Part shown: in pieces, positions 55,523-64,000 of the stretch | Numbering within the stretch: position 1 is the first letter of the stretch | How the letters are laid out: each line of letters opens with the position of its first letter | Origin: Pseudomonadota bacterium | GTDB taxonomy: Bacteria; Pseudomonadota; Gammaproteobacteria; Burkholderiales; Gallionellaceae | Length of the DNA: 64,000 nt | Reading direction: 5' to 3' | Assembly: GCA_021800795.1 (NCBI GenBank) | Contig: JAJYYO010000004.1 | Location: forward strand, 1-64,000 | Program-made: the position numbers and the translations under genes | Notes under the pieces: generated by a model | Told to the model about the DNA's origin: nothing | Database searches by the model: none | Seen by the model: the letters and a program-made list of their open reading frames with translations, nothing else

Positions 55523-58357
55523 ATGCCAAATACCGCCGCACGCAGCGTTTTAACCCCTGTGTCGCCCGCCGATACGCAGGTGAATGATCAGCTTGATCAA
55601 TACAAAGTCATACGCCGCAATGGTTCGGTGGTGGTATTCGAACCTGCGAAAATTTCCATCGCGCTGACCAAGGCTTTTATCGCCGTGAGCGGTACTCAGG
55701 GTGCGGTGTCCTCCCGCGTGCGCGAGCTGGTCGAACAGTTGACCGCGGGCGTGGTGAGCGCGCTGATGCGCCGTCAGCCGCATGGCGGCACACTGCATAT
55801 CGAAGACATACAGGATCAGGTCGAACTGGGCCTGATGCGCTCCGGTGAACATGACGTTGCGCGTGCCTATGTGCTGTATCGCGAAGAGCATGCGCGCACG
55901 CGCGCCCAGTCCAAGACGCAGCAGCCGGTGCATGTCATCAATGTCACCGGTATCGATGGTGTGGTGCGCCCGCTGGATCTGGACCGTATGACCGCGCTGG
56001 TGCATTCGGCCTGTGCAGGGCTGGGCGATGTAGTCAGCGTGGAAGTCGTGATTCAGGGCGCGCTGAAGGATATGTACGACGGCGTGCCACTGCACGAGGT
56101 GCACAAATGCCTGATTCTGTCGGCGCGTTCGCTGATCGAAAAGGAGCCGGCCTATAATTTTGTCACCGCGCGTCTGCTGCTGAACAACATTTGCAGCGAA
56201 GTGCTGGGCGAAGACGTGGCGCCTGCCGAGATGGCGACGCGTTATGCGGAATATTTTCCTGTGTTCATCAGGCGCGGCATCGCAGCTGAGTTGCTGGACG
56301 AGCGGCTGGCGAGTTTCGATCTGCCTCGTCTGGCCGCCGAACTGGATGCCTCGCGCGATTTGCAGTTCGGCTATCTCGGCCTGCAAACCTTGTACGACCG
56401 CTATTTTCTGCATATCAAGGGGACGCGCATCGAAGCGCCGCAGGTATTCTTCATGCGCGTGGCGATGGGTCTGGCGCTCAACGAAATCGACAGGGAAGCG
56501 CGCGCAATCGAGTTTTACCGCCTGATTTCCGGCTTCGATTTCATGTGTTCCACGCCTACCCTGTTCAACTCGGGTTCGCGTCGTTCGCAGTTGTCCTCCT
56601 GCTATCTGACCACGGTGGAAGACAATCTGGAGGGCATCTACGATGCCATCAAGGAAAATGCGCTGCTCGCCAAATTTGCCGGAGGGCTCGGCAATGACTG
56701 GACGCCGGTGCGGGCGCTGGGCGCGCACATCAAGGGCACCAACGGCGAATCGCAGGGGGTGGTGCCTTTCCTGAAAGTGGTGAACGACACGGCGGTGGCG
56801 GTGAATCAGGGCGGCAAGCGCAAGGGCGCGGTGTGCGCCTATCTGGAAACCTGGCATCTGGATATCGAGGAATTCCTCGATCTGCGCAAGAATACCGGCG
56901 ACGACCGCCGCCGCACGCATGACATGAATACCTCCAACTGGATACCCGATCTGTTCATGAAGCGCGTAATGGAAGGCGGCAACTGGACGCTGTTTTCGCC
57001 CTCCGATGTATCCGATCTGCACGATTTGTTCGGCGTTGATTTCGAGGTCGCCTATACCGCATACGAAGCGAAAGCCGCAAGCGGCGAACTTAAACTGTAC
57101 AAGACGATCCCGGCCGCCAGCCTGTGGCGCAAGATGCTGACCATGCTGTTTGAAACCGGCCATCCGTGGATCACTTTCAAGGATCCCTGCAATATCCGTT
57201 CTCCGCAACAGCATGTCGGCGTGGTGCACAGCTCCAATCTGTGCACCGAAATCACCCTGAATACCAACGCGAATGAAATCGCGGTGTGCAATCTGGGTTC
57301 GGTAAATCTGCCCGCCCACCTGTATCCGGCAGGGCATACACTTGCCGGGCAACTCGATCATGAAAAGCTGCGCCGCACCATCAACACCGCGATGCGCATG
57401 CTGGACAACGTGATCGACATCAATTACTACGCGGTCGCCAAGGCGCGCAATTCCAATCTGAAACACCGTCCGGTGGGCTTAGGCATCATGGGTTTTCAGG
57501 ATTGCCTGCATACACTGCGTCTGCCCTACTCGTCCGATGCGGCTGTCGAGTTCGCAGACCGTTCCATGGAAGCGGTGTGTTATTACGCTTACTGGGCATC
57601 CACCGAGCTTGCCGAGGAGCGCGGCCGTTACGCCTCGTATAAAGGAAGCCTGTGGGATAAAGGCATACTGCCGCAGGACACCCTCGATCTGTTAAGAGAA
57701 GAGCGCGGCGGTTATGTCGAAGTGGATATGTCGGTCAGCATGGATTGGGATGAGCTGCGCGCGCGCATCAGGCAGTACGGCATGCGAAATTCCAACTGCG
57801 TAGCGATAGCGCCGACGGCGACGATTTCCAACATTATCGGCGTATCGGCCTGTATCGAGCCTACCTATCAGAACATCTTCGTGAAATCGAATCTGTCCGG
57901 CGAATTTACCGTGATCAACGATCATCTGGTTGCCGATTTGAAAGCGCTGGGCCTGTGGGATGAGGTGATGATCTCCGATCTTAAGTATTTCGACGGCAGT
58001 CTGGTGAAGATCGACCGCGTACCGGCCGAGTTGCGCAGTCTGTACGCCACGGCGTTCGAAGTCGAGCCGGTCTGGCTGATCGAGGCCGCGTCGCGCCGCC
58101 AGAAGTGGATCGATCAGGCGCAATCGCTGAATATCTACATGGCGGGTGTGTCTGGTCGCAAGCTGGATGACACCTACAAGCTGGCCTGGCTGCGCGGCCT
58201 GAAGACCACTTATTATCTGCGCACGATGGGGGCGACCTCGGCCGAGAAATCGACGGGGCGCGCGGGTGCGCTGAATGCGGTTGCAGTGGGCGAAACACAG
58301 GAAGAGAGCACGCAGTTCTGCTCGATTGAAAACCCGGAATGCGAATCATGTCAGTGA
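55523..58357 (+). CDS. nrdA: class Ia ribonucleotide reductase, alpha subunit
   Basis: About 944 residues. Two N-terminal ATP-cone regulatory domains are visible (YKVIRRNGSVVVFEPAKISIA... and VINVTGIDGVVRPLDLDRMT...), as in the long NrdA of pseudomonads. The active site has CSTPTLFNSGSRRSQLSSCY, SNLCTEITLNTN with Cys and Glu, and the redox pair at the extreme end, ECESCQ. It makes deoxyribonucleotides with NrdB. ATG 55523 is chosen since AAGGA lies 7 bases upstream; the ATG at 55517 is too close. The last codons lie within a long hairpin, and a second copy of its 3' end follows. Confidence 0.95.
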   Translation: MPNTAARSVLTPVSPADTQVNDQLDQYKVIRRNGSVVVFEPAKISIALTKAFIAVSGTQGAVSSRVRELVEQLTAGVVSALMRRQPHGGTLHIEDIQDQVELGLMRSGEHDVARAYVLYREEHARTRAQSKTQQPVHVINVTGIDGVVRPLDLDRMTALVHSACAGLGDVVSVEVVIQGALKDMYDGVPLHEVHKCLILSARSLIEKEPAYNFVTARLLLNNICSEVLGEDVAPAEMATRYAEYFPVFIRRGIAAELLDERLASFDLPRLAAELDASRDLQFGYLGLQTLYDRYFLHIKGTRIEAPQVFFMRVAMGLALNEIDREARAIEFYRLISGFDFMCSTPTLFNSGSRRSQLSSCYLTTVEDNLEGIYDAIKENALLAKFAGGLGNDWTPVRALGAHIKGTNGESQGVVPFLKVVNDTAVAVNQGGKRKGAVCAYLETWHLDIEEFLDLRKNTGDDRRRTHDMNTSNWIPDLFMKRVMEGGNWTLFSPSDVSDLHDLFGVDFEVAYTAYEAKAASGELKLYKTIPAASLWRKMLTMLFETGHPWITFKDPCNIRSPQQHVGVVHSSNLCTEITLNTNANEIAVCNLGSVNLPAHLYPAGHTLAGQLDHEKLRRTINTAMRMLDNVIDINYYAVAKARNSNLKHRPVGLGIMGFQDCLHTLRLPYSSDAAVEFADRSMEAVCYYAYWASTELAEERGRYASYKGSLWDKGILPQDTLDLLREERGGYVEVDMSVSMDWDELRARIRQYGMRNSNCVAIAPTATISNIIGVSACIEPTYQNIFVKSNLSGEFTVINDHLVADLKALGLWDEVMISDLKYFDGSLVKIDRVPAELRSLYATAFEVEPVWLIEAASRRQKWIDQAQSLNIYMAGVSGRKLDDTYKLAWLRGLKTTYYLRTMGATSAEKSTGRAGALNAVAVGETQEESTQFCSIENPECESCQ

Positions 58358-58377
58358 CATGTTCGCATTACGGGTTT
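58330..58377 (+). other. long hairpin across the nrdA stop codon
   Basis: AAACCCG, AATGCGAA and CATGTCA on the left pair with TGACATG, TTCGCATT and CGGGTTT on the right, with one bulge and one mismatch. The stem covers the last eight codons and the TGA. No T run follows, so it is not a plain terminator. The same structure, with paired base changes, recurs at 58546-58591. Confidence 0.75.
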
Positions 58378-58386
58378 CGGCGAAAG

Positions 58387-58503
58387 CTAAGGATGCACTG
58401 ATTTATTCGGTTTTGTCGTTCCCGCGCAGGCGGGAACCCAGTAAAACAAAGGCGCTGGATCCCCGCTTTCGCGGGGATGACGAATAAATCAGTGCATCCC
58501 TAA
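58387..58503. mobile_element. 109-bp miniature inverted-repeat element, copy A2
   Basis: GGATGCACTGATTTATTCG (58391-58409) and its exact complement (58481-58499) bound a 109-bp element flanked by CTAA on both sides (58387-58390, 58500-58503). In reverse complement it matches copy A1 at 18.9 kb almost throughout, including the two inner GC hairpins. It lies in the nrdA-nrdB gap, between the nrdA hairpin and its duplicate. Confidence 0.88.
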
Positions 58504-58545
58504 CTTGCGTAGCAAGTTAAGCCCGTCAGGGGCGGCTTGAGCCAC

Positions 58546-58591
58546 AACCCTGAGTGCGAGGCGTGTCAGTGACACGCTCGAACTCTGGGTT
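58546..58591 (+). pseudogene. duplicate of the nrdA 3' end
   Basis: AACCCTGAGTGCGAGGCGTG then TCAGTGA reads NPECEACQ-stop, against NPECESCQ-stop at the true nrdA end. The bases after the stop (CACGCTCGAACTCTGGGTT) also correspond. Arms CGTGTCA/TGACACG, CGAG/CTCG, GAGT/ACTC and AACCC/GGGTT keep the hairpin although several bases differ from the first copy. It is a diverged second nrdA tail separated from the gene by the miniature element. Confidence 0.75.
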
Positions 58592-58639
58592 ACAGCGACA
58601 CAAAAAGTTAAACAGGAGCTACAACCCGTGAAGCCTGCC

Positions 58640-58755
58640 AATAACCAGTCGTGAGTAGGAAGTCGTTAGTCGTTAGTTGTCGAAGAGCAGCTGGTGATTA
58701 ACGTCTGGCGAGAAGTAACTAACTACTAGCGTCTAACGACTAGCAACTGATAAAG
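58640..58755. repeat. TCGTTAG/TAACGACT repeat region before nrdB (family D)
   Basis: The words AGTCGTTAGTCGTTAGTTG, GATTAACGTCTGGCG and GCGTCTAACGACTAGCAACT alternate in direct and inverse order up to the nrdB ribosome site (AAAGGAAAC). The same words occur between ilvH and ilvC. It can fold into several alternative hairpins. Confidence 0.45.
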
Positions 58756-58763
58756 GAAACAAC

Positions 58764-59876
58764 ATGCTGACATTTGACGACGAAATATCGACGACAACGA
58801 TACCCGCGCTGGACGCGCTTTTAAATCCTAAAGCGGCTGAGGCCGCTCCCGCCTCATCTTCCGGTCGTATTCGCGTGGAAGACAAGCGCATCATCAATTG
58901 CAAGGCGGACGTGAACCAGCTGGTGCCGTTCAAATACAAATGGGCGTGGGAAAAGTATCTGGCCGCCTGTGCCAACCACTGGATGCCGCAGGAAGTGAAC
59001 ATGACGGCGGACATCGCGCTGTGGAAGAGCGACAAGCTGAGCGACGACGAGCGCCGATTGATCAAACGCAATCTGGGGTTCTTCACTACGGCGGACAGTC
59101 TGGCGGCCAACAATATCGTGCTGGGCTCGTATCGTCATATCACCAATCCGGAATGCCGTCAATTTTTGCTGCGCCAGGCCTTCGAGGAAGCGATCCACAC
59201 CCATGCCTACCAGTACATCGTGGAAAGTCTGGGGCTGGACGAGGGCGAGATTTTCAACATGTATCACGAAGTGCCCAGCATCCGTAACAAGGATGAATTT
59301 CTGCTTCCCTTTATCGATGTGCTGACCAACCCGGAATTCAAAACCGGCACGCCGGAGACTGATCAGGCCTTGCTGCGCAGCCTGATCGTGTTTGCCTGCA
59401 TCATGGAAGGCCTGTTCTTCTATGTCGGTTTCGTGCAAATTCTGGCACTGGGTCGCCAGAACAAGATGACCGGGGCTGCGGAGCAATACCAGTACATCCT
59501 GCGCGACGAATCCATGCACCTGAATTTCGGCGTGGATCTGATCAACCAGATCAAGATGGAAAATCCGCATCTGTGGACGGCCGAATTCCGTGAGGAGGTG
59601 CGCGGCCTGATGCAGAAGGGCGTGGAACTGGAATACGCTTATGCGGAAGATACCATGCCGCGCGGCATTCTGGGGCTCAATGCCACCATGTTCAAGGAAT
59701 ATCTGCGCTTCATCGCCAACCGCCGCTGTCAGCAGATCGGCGTGGATATCCTGTATCAGGGCGCATCCAACCCGTTTCCCTGGATGTCGGAAATGATCGA
59801 TCTCAAGAAAGAAAAGAATTTCTTCGAAACAAGGGTAACCGAATATCAGACTGGCGGCTCACTCTCCTGGGATTGA
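58764..59876 (+). CDS. nrdB: class Ia ribonucleotide reductase, beta subunit
   Basis: A 370-residue di-iron protein. Metal ligands and the radical tyrosine are visible in [15 protein letters not shown] (Glu, His, and Tyr four residues after the His), [13 protein letters not shown] (Glu) and [13 protein letters not shown] (Glu, His). The end [23 protein letters not shown] carries the tail that docks on NrdA. AAAGGAAAC precedes the ATG. It is parted from nrdA by 406 bases of repeats, so the two may be transcribed separately. Confidence 0.96.
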   Translation: MLTFDDEISTTTIPALDALLNPKAAEAAPASSSGRIRVEDKRIINCKADVNQLVPFKYKWAWEKYLAACANHWMPQEVNMTADIALWKSDKLSDDERRLIKRNLGFFTTADSLAANNIVLGSYRHITNPECRQFLLRQAFEEAIHTHAYQYIVESLGLDEGEIFNMYHEVPSIRNKDEFLLPFIDVLTNPEFKTGTPETDQALLRSLIVFACIMEGLFFYVGFVQILALGRQNKMTGAAEQYQYILRDESMHLNFGVDLINQIKMENPHLWTAEFREEVRGLMQKGVELEYAYAEDTMPRGILGLNATMFKEYLRFIANRRCQQIGVDILYQGASNPFPWMSEMIDLKKEKNFFETRVTEYQTGGSLSWD

Positions 59877-59887
59877 ACAGGGGCCTG

Positions 59888-59950
59888 AAGAATTTCTTCG
59901 AAACAAGGGTGACCGAATATCAGACTGGCGGATCACTCTCCCGGGATTGA
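59888..59950 (+). pseudogene. duplicate of the nrdB 3' end
   Basis: The 63 bases 59888-59950 match 59814-59876, the last 21 codons of nrdB including the stop, with only three mismatches. They begin 11 bases after the nrdB stop and read [24 protein letters not shown], so one residue (Trp to Arg) differs. There is no start codon. It is a fossil tail, parallel to that behind nrdA. Confidence 0.9.
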
Positions 59951-60191
59951 GGGCGCTCATTCGCAACGGTGCTGGTGAGTTGCCAGGTCTGCCGTTAGCA
60001 GCGCCCGGCAAGGATAGGTTATACAAAAAAGTGGGTAATCGAATTCCCATGAGTTAATCTCAAATAATCGATTAGCTCCGTCATTCCCGCTTCGCGGCAG
60101 TTCCATCAATGACGATTTCGTTCTAATGGACAATCTGGGTTAATATGTCATTTCGCCGTTATTTTCAATTTGACCAGGGGTTCAAGGGGCT
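59951..60191. other. gap between nrdB tail and histidine kinase
   Basis: No gene or clear promoter found. The ribosome site of the next gene (AAGGGGC) is at its right end. Confidence 0.4.
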
Positions 60192-61682
60192 GTGACAGAA
60201 CATTTTCTTGAAGGCAAAAGCCTGGAATGGCTGTTGGAATCCGCCACCGACGCGATGTTCATTATTGACCAGGAAGGCCGGATCGTCATTGCCAATCCCG
60301 CTGTCGAACGACTCTTTGGCTACCCACGCCAGGGGTTGATCGGGAAATCGATGGAGATGCTGCTCCCCGAACGCTACAGGAAAACGCACCACTTTCAGCT
60401 CGGTGACTATTTTACCAGACCCCATGCCCGCGCTATGGGCACAGGGGTGGAGCTGCTCGGGCTGCGTCAGGACGGCAGCGAGTTCCCGTTGGACGTGAGT
60501 CTTTCGCCGCTTAGAACCGAGCGGGGCTTGCTGGTAATGGCGACGATACACGACATCACGCGCCGCAAGCAGGCCGAAGAAGCATTGCGCGAGAGCGAGG
60601 CGCGCATGCGGGCGATTTTTGACACCGCCGTGGATGGCATCGTCACCATCAGCGAACGCGGTATCATCGAGCGCATCAATCCCGCTGCAGGGCGTATGTT
60701 CGGCTACAGCGAAGCCGAAGTGGCGGGCCGGAACGTTTCCATGCTGATGCCCGCCCCTTACCGCGAGGCCCATGACGGTTATCTCGCCCGCTACCTGCAA
60801 ACCGGCGAGAAAAAAATCATCGGCATCGGCCGCGAGGTGGTGGGGTTGCACAAGGATGGTACAACCTTCCCCATGGAACTGGCAGTGAGCGAAACGAGCA
60901 AGGGCGAACATCGCATGTTCACCGGAACCGTGCGCAACATCAGCGAACGAAAACAGACTGAGGAACAGCGAGAACGCCTGTTACGCGAGCTGGAGAGCGC
61001 CAACGAGGAGCTCAAGAATTTCGGCTATGTGGTATCCCACGACCTTAAAGCCCCGCTGCGTGCTATCGGCTCGCTGGCGAACTGGATTTCCACGGATTAT
61101 GCGGACAAGTTCGACGACGAAGGCCGCGAGCACATGCGTCTGTTGATCAGCCGGGTGCACCGCATGGACGGCCTGATCGACGGCATTTTGCAATATTCGC
61201 GGGTAGGACGTGTGAAGGAAGTGGCCGTCGCGGTGGATCTTAACCGCCTGGTGCGGGAAGTGATCGACCTGCTTGCACCGCCGGCCGGCATTGTCATCAG
61301 TGTCGATGCTTCCCTGCCCACTGTGATGGCAGAGCCGACCCGCATCCAGCAGGTGTTTCAGAACCTGCTTTCCAACGCCATCAAATACATGGATAAGCCC
61401 GAGGGCGAAATTCGCATCAATTGCAGCGCCGAGGGCAAGCAGTGGAAATTCAGCATCGCCGACAACGGACCGGGCATTGATCGGCAACATTTTGAAAAAA
61501 TCTTCCAGCTGTTCCAGACGCTCGCCCCGCGCGACCGCGTGGAAAGCACCGGCGTGGGTCTTGCGCTGGTCAAGAAAATCGTGGAAATGTACGGCGGGCA
61601 TGTCTGGCTCGAATCGACAGTCGGGGCGGGAAGCACGTTTTTCTTCACTCTGCCGCGTACCGCTACGGGTTCCGGCAAATGA
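60192..61682 (+). CDS. soluble PAS-PAS sensor histidine kinase
   Basis: A 496-residue kinase without membrane segments: two PAS domains (ESATDAMFIIDQEGRIVIANPAVER and AVDGIVTISERGIIERINPAAGRMF), each followed by a PAC-like end (HDITRRKQAEEAL; RNISERKQTEEQR), a His-kinase dimer domain (NFGYVVSHDLKAPLRAIGSLA, phospho-His) and an ATPase domain (FQNLLSNAIKY, DNGPGID, STGVGLALVKKI). It is close to bacteriophytochrome/DosS-like kinases by its C-terminus. The start is GTG 60192 with AAGGGG upstream. Its partner is probably the response regulator encoded 40 bases downstream. Confidence 0.9.
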   Translation: MTEHFLEGKSLEWLLESATDAMFIIDQEGRIVIANPAVERLFGYPRQGLIGKSMEMLLPERYRKTHHFQLGDYFTRPHARAMGTGVELLGLRQDGSEFPLDVSLSPLRTERGLLVMATIHDITRRKQAEEALRESEARMRAIFDTAVDGIVTISERGIIERINPAAGRMFGYSEAEVAGRNVSMLMPAPYREAHDGYLARYLQTGEKKIIGIGREVVGLHKDGTTFPMELAVSETSKGEHRMFTGTVRNISERKQTEEQRERLLRELESANEELKNFGYVVSHDLKAPLRAIGSLANWISTDYADKFDDEGREHMRLLISRVHRMDGLIDGILQYSRVGRVKEVAVAVDLNRLVREVIDLLAPPAGIVISVDASLPTVMAEPTRIQQVFQNLLSNAIKYMDKPEGEIRINCSAEGKQWKFSIADNGPGIDRQHFEKIFQLFQTLAPRDRVESTGVGLALVKKIVEMYGGHVWLESTVGAGSTFFFTLPRTATGSGK

Positions 61683-61722
61683 AATCACCAACGATGCCTC
61701 GGGCCACCAGCGAGATGCCGCG

Positions 61723-64000
61723 ATGAATAAACCTCAGATACGCGTACTCATTGTCGAGGATGACCAGGTGGATCGCATGGCTTGCAGTCGCGCGCTGGGG
61801 AAGAATGCCGACTATGAATTCGTGTTGTATGTGGCTGAAACAGGCCGTGAGGGATTGCGACTCGCCCATGAACAAAAACCGGACTGCGTGCTGCTCGACT
61901 ATCACTTGCCGGATATGGATGGTCTGGAGTTTCTGGCCGAACTGAAAAACGATCCGGGCGAAATACCGGTGATGATGCTGACCGGCGCCGATAACGCCTC
62001 TGTTGCGGTTGAGGCGATGAAACGCGGCGCGCAGGACTACCTGGTCAAGGATGTGAACCGCCAATATCTGGAATTGCTGCCCGCTGTCATTGGGCGCGTG
62101 CTGCGCGCGCGGCGGACGCTGATTGAAAAAAAACAGGTGGAAGAAAATCTGCTCCAGGCCGAAGCGAAGTACCGTTGCCTGGTGGAGCAGATTCCCGCAA
62201 TCAGCTACACCGCAGCGCTGGATGTGCCAGGCAAGTTGTTGTATATCAGTCCACAAATCAGCCTGCTCGGTTTTTCAGCCGTGGAATGGCTGGACGATCC
62301 GGAAGGGTTGCTCAAGCAGGTTTACCCGGAAGACCGGACTCTGGTGCGCGCGGAGATCAAGCGTGGCTACGAGAGCGGCGAGCCTCTGCGCTGCGAATAC
62401 CGCCTGTTTACCCGTGCCGGAGAGATGCGCTGGTTCTTGAACGAGGCGCGTCTGGTGCGCCATGAGTCGGGCGAGCCGTTGTTTCTGCAAGGCATCCTGA
62501 TGGACATCAGCGAAAGTAAACAGGTGGAGCAGGAACTCAGGGAACACCGTTCCCGCCTTGAAGAACTGGTGGAAAAGCGCACCGCCGCGCTGACCGATGC
62601 CAACGAACTGTTGCGCCAGGATATCGTCGAGCGCAGGCAGGTGGAAGAAGCGCTGTTTCAGGAAAAGGAACGCGCCCAGTTCACCCTCGAATCCATCGGC
62701 GATGCCGTCATTACGACCGACGCTTGCGGCAGGATCGAATACATGAATCCCGTTGCGGCACAGTTTACCGGCTGGAGCGCCGCAGAAGCACAAGGCCGGC
62801 CGTTAGAGCAAGTATTCAATATCATCAACGAAACCAGTCGGGAATCGGCGGAAAACCCGGTTGCCCGCTGCATGCGCGAAGGCCATGCCATCGGCCTTGC
62901 CAATCACAGCATTCTGCTGCGCCGCGATGGCAGCGAACTGGCCGTCGCCGACACTGCATCGCCGATCCACGACCGGCAAGGGAAAACCACCGGCGCCGTG
63001 ATGGTGTTCCACGATGTTACTCAGGAGCGCAAGCTGGCCCGGCAGCTATCCTACCAGGCAACCCACGACGCGCTTACCGGCCTTGCCAACCGGCGCGACT
63101 TCGAGCAGCGTGTGGAGCGTGTGCTGGCCAATGCACGCGCGGATGGCGCCGATCATACGCTGTGCTTTCTCGATCTGGACCGATTCAAGGTGCTCAACGA
63201 CACCTGCGGACACGCTGCGGGCGACCTGTTGCTGCGCCAGTTGAGCGCCATGTTGCTGGAACGGATGCGCAGCCGGGATACGCTCGCCCGCCTGGGCGGC
63301 GACGAATTCGGCCTGCTGCTGGAGCATTGCCCATTGGAGCAGGCGTGGGGCATTGCCGAGGAACTGCTGCAAGCCGTGCAGCAGTTCAAGTTCGTGTGGG
63401 AAGGAAAAATGTACAGCGTCGGCGTCAGTATCGGCGTGGCTCCGATCACGAGCGCCAGCGAAAGCCTGTCCGCCGTGCTGCGCGCCGCCGATGCGGCCTG
63501 CTACGCCGCGAAAAGAAAGGGACGCAACCGCGTCCATGTTTATCAGGCCGATGATGCAGCACTGGCGCTAACCGGCAGTGAAATGCAATGGGTAGCGCAC
63601 ATCACACAGGCGCTGGAGGAAGACCGGTTCGGGCTGTTCTACCAGACGATTGCCGAACTTGCCCCCCATGCCAGGGAGCGCGCCCATTACGAGATTCTGG
63701 TGCGCATGCTGGAGCCGGACGGTCAGGTGATCGCGCCGGAGGTATTTCTGCCCGCCGCCGAACGCTATAACCTGATGCCTGCCATCGACCGTTGGGTGGT
63801 GCGGCGGATTATTTCCTGGCTGGCCGCGCTGCCCGCCGATAGCGAACAGCGGGCTGCCATCTATTCGATCAACCTGAGCAGCGCTTCGCTGGCCGACCCT
63901 GACATGCTGGACTACATCCGGGAGCAGCTGATCCTGAATCAGGTGCCGGGGCAGATGCTGGGTTTTGAAATTGCGGAGACGACGGCTATTGCCAATCTGG
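61723..64000 (+). CDS. response regulator-PAS-PAS-GGDEF-EAL protein (3' end outside window)
   Basis: A frame open from ATG 61723 to the end of the window (759 codons seen). Receiver domain RVLIVEDDQVDRMACS with phospho-Asp in CVLLDYHLPDMDG; a PAS domain (YRCLVEQIPAISYTAALDVP); a coiled coil (EELVEKRTAALTDANELLRQ); a second PAS (FTLESIGDAVITTDACGRI); a GGDEF domain with intact RLGGDEFGLLL and DLDRFKVLND; and the start of an EAL domain reading YEILVRML in place of EALLR, cut by the window end. It should make and perhaps degrade cyclic di-GMP on signal from the kinase upstream. The start has only a weak ribosome site. Confidence 0.9.
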   Translation, partial: MNKPQIRVLIVEDDQVDRMACSRALGKNADYEFVLYVAETGREGLRLAHEQKPDCVLLDYHLPDMDGLEFLAELKNDPGEIPVMMLTGADNASVAVEAMKRGAQDYLVKDVNRQYLELLPAVIGRVLRARRTLIEKKQVEENLLQAEAKYRCLVEQIPAISYTAALDVPGKLLYISPQISLLGFSAVEWLDDPEGLLKQVYPEDRTLVRAEIKRGYESGEPLRCEYRLFTRAGEMRWFLNEARLVRHESGEPLFLQGILMDISESKQVEQELREHRSRLEELVEKRTAALTDANELLRQDIVERRQVEEALFQEKERAQFTLESIGDAVITTDACGRIEYMNPVAAQFTGWSAAEAQGRPLEQVFNIINETSRESAENPVARCMREGHAIGLANHSILLRRDGSELAVADTASPIHDRQGKTTGAVMVFHDVTQERKLARQLSYQATHDALTGLANRRDFEQRVERVLANARADGADHTLCFLDLDRFKVLNDTCGHAAGDLLLRQLSAMLLERMRSRDTLARLGGDEFGLLLEHCPLEQAWGIAEELLQAVQQFKFVWEGKMYSVGVSIGVAPITSASESLSAVLRAADAACYAAKRKGRNRVHVYQADDAALALTGSEMQWVAHITQALEEDRFGLFYQTIAELAPHARERAHYEILVRMLEPDGQVIAPEVFLPAAERYNLMPAIDRWVVRRIISWLAALPADSEQRAAIYSINLSSASLADPDMLDYIREQLILNQVPGQMLGFEIAETTAIANL

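Noticed and set aside
55550-57466. 638-codon minus-strand ORF
   Set aside because: It lies wholly antisense to nrdA, is His/Arg-rich as expected of a shadow of GC-rich coding sequence, and has no domain.

Overview
The window looks like a chromosomal segment of a betaproteobacterium, most probably of the Nitrosomonadales (Gallionella/Sideroxydans-like relatives). The order is an inference. It rests on gene orders typical of that class: rplM-rpsI-argC followed by a coiled-coil membrane protein, a bactofilin and erpA; a sigma factor/DUF3619/DUF3106 operon; ilvB-ilvH-ilvC-psd-pssA-leuA; and tRNA-Pro, pilS-pilR, ampD. Core genes are GC-rich. Several islands (0.6-7.1 kb, 15.6-17.2 kb, 29.8-37.1 kb, start of 45.8-52 kb) are visibly more AT-rich and carry accessory genes.

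Layout: (1) 0.6-6.4 kb, a three-gene operon of a TerB-domain protein, a BrxD-like ATPase and an Lhr/BrxHI-like helicase, followed by a truncated ORF and a decayed DUF4258/YgiT toxin-antitoxin pair. (2) 7.1-15.6 kb, housekeeping: OsmC, ElyC-like protein, rplM-rpsI, argC, bactofilin, erpA and a SWIM-SNF2 helicase. (3) 15.7-17.2 kb, HigBA-like and VapBC toxin-antitoxin loci. (4) 17.3-27 kb, a cation/proton antiporter, an ECF sigma operon, branched-chain amino acid synthesis, phosphatidylethanolamine synthesis and leuA. (5) 27.4-37.1 kb, katG, a complete IS1202-like insertion sequence, brnTA, a frameshifted hicA beside intact hicB, an exopolysaccharide pair, and two secreted Ala-rich coiled-coil proteins of unknown function. 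(6) 37.3-45.3 kb, MFS transporter, ispB, tRNA-Pro(CGG), pilSR, ampD and a polyferredoxin. (7) 45.4-52 kb, a mazF relic and a four-gene DNA methyltransferase/GHKL ATPase/Z1 ATPase/PD-(D/E)XK operon, a predicted restriction-modification system of the MutL/MORC type. (8) 52.3-64 kb, a NorQ/NorD-type (or CbbQ/CbbO-type) chaperone pair, nrdA, nrdB, and a two-component c-di-GMP module cut by the window end.

Two intact defence-like operons and six toxin-antitoxin loci (three intact, three decayed) sit among core genes, so the segment has taken up and lost accessory DNA repeatedly. A miniature inverted-repeat element is present in four copies. Two copies are 109 bp with 19-bp termini; the other two are about 130 bp with related ends. 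All four are flanked by 4-bp target duplications. A second, longer intergenic repeat occurs at 18.6, 27.1 and 55 kb.

The least expected observation is that nrdA and nrdB are each followed by a diverged second copy of their own 3' end. In nrdA this includes a hairpin across the stop codon whose arms change together between the two copies. The tails may be scars of gene replacement or of integration at the gene ends.
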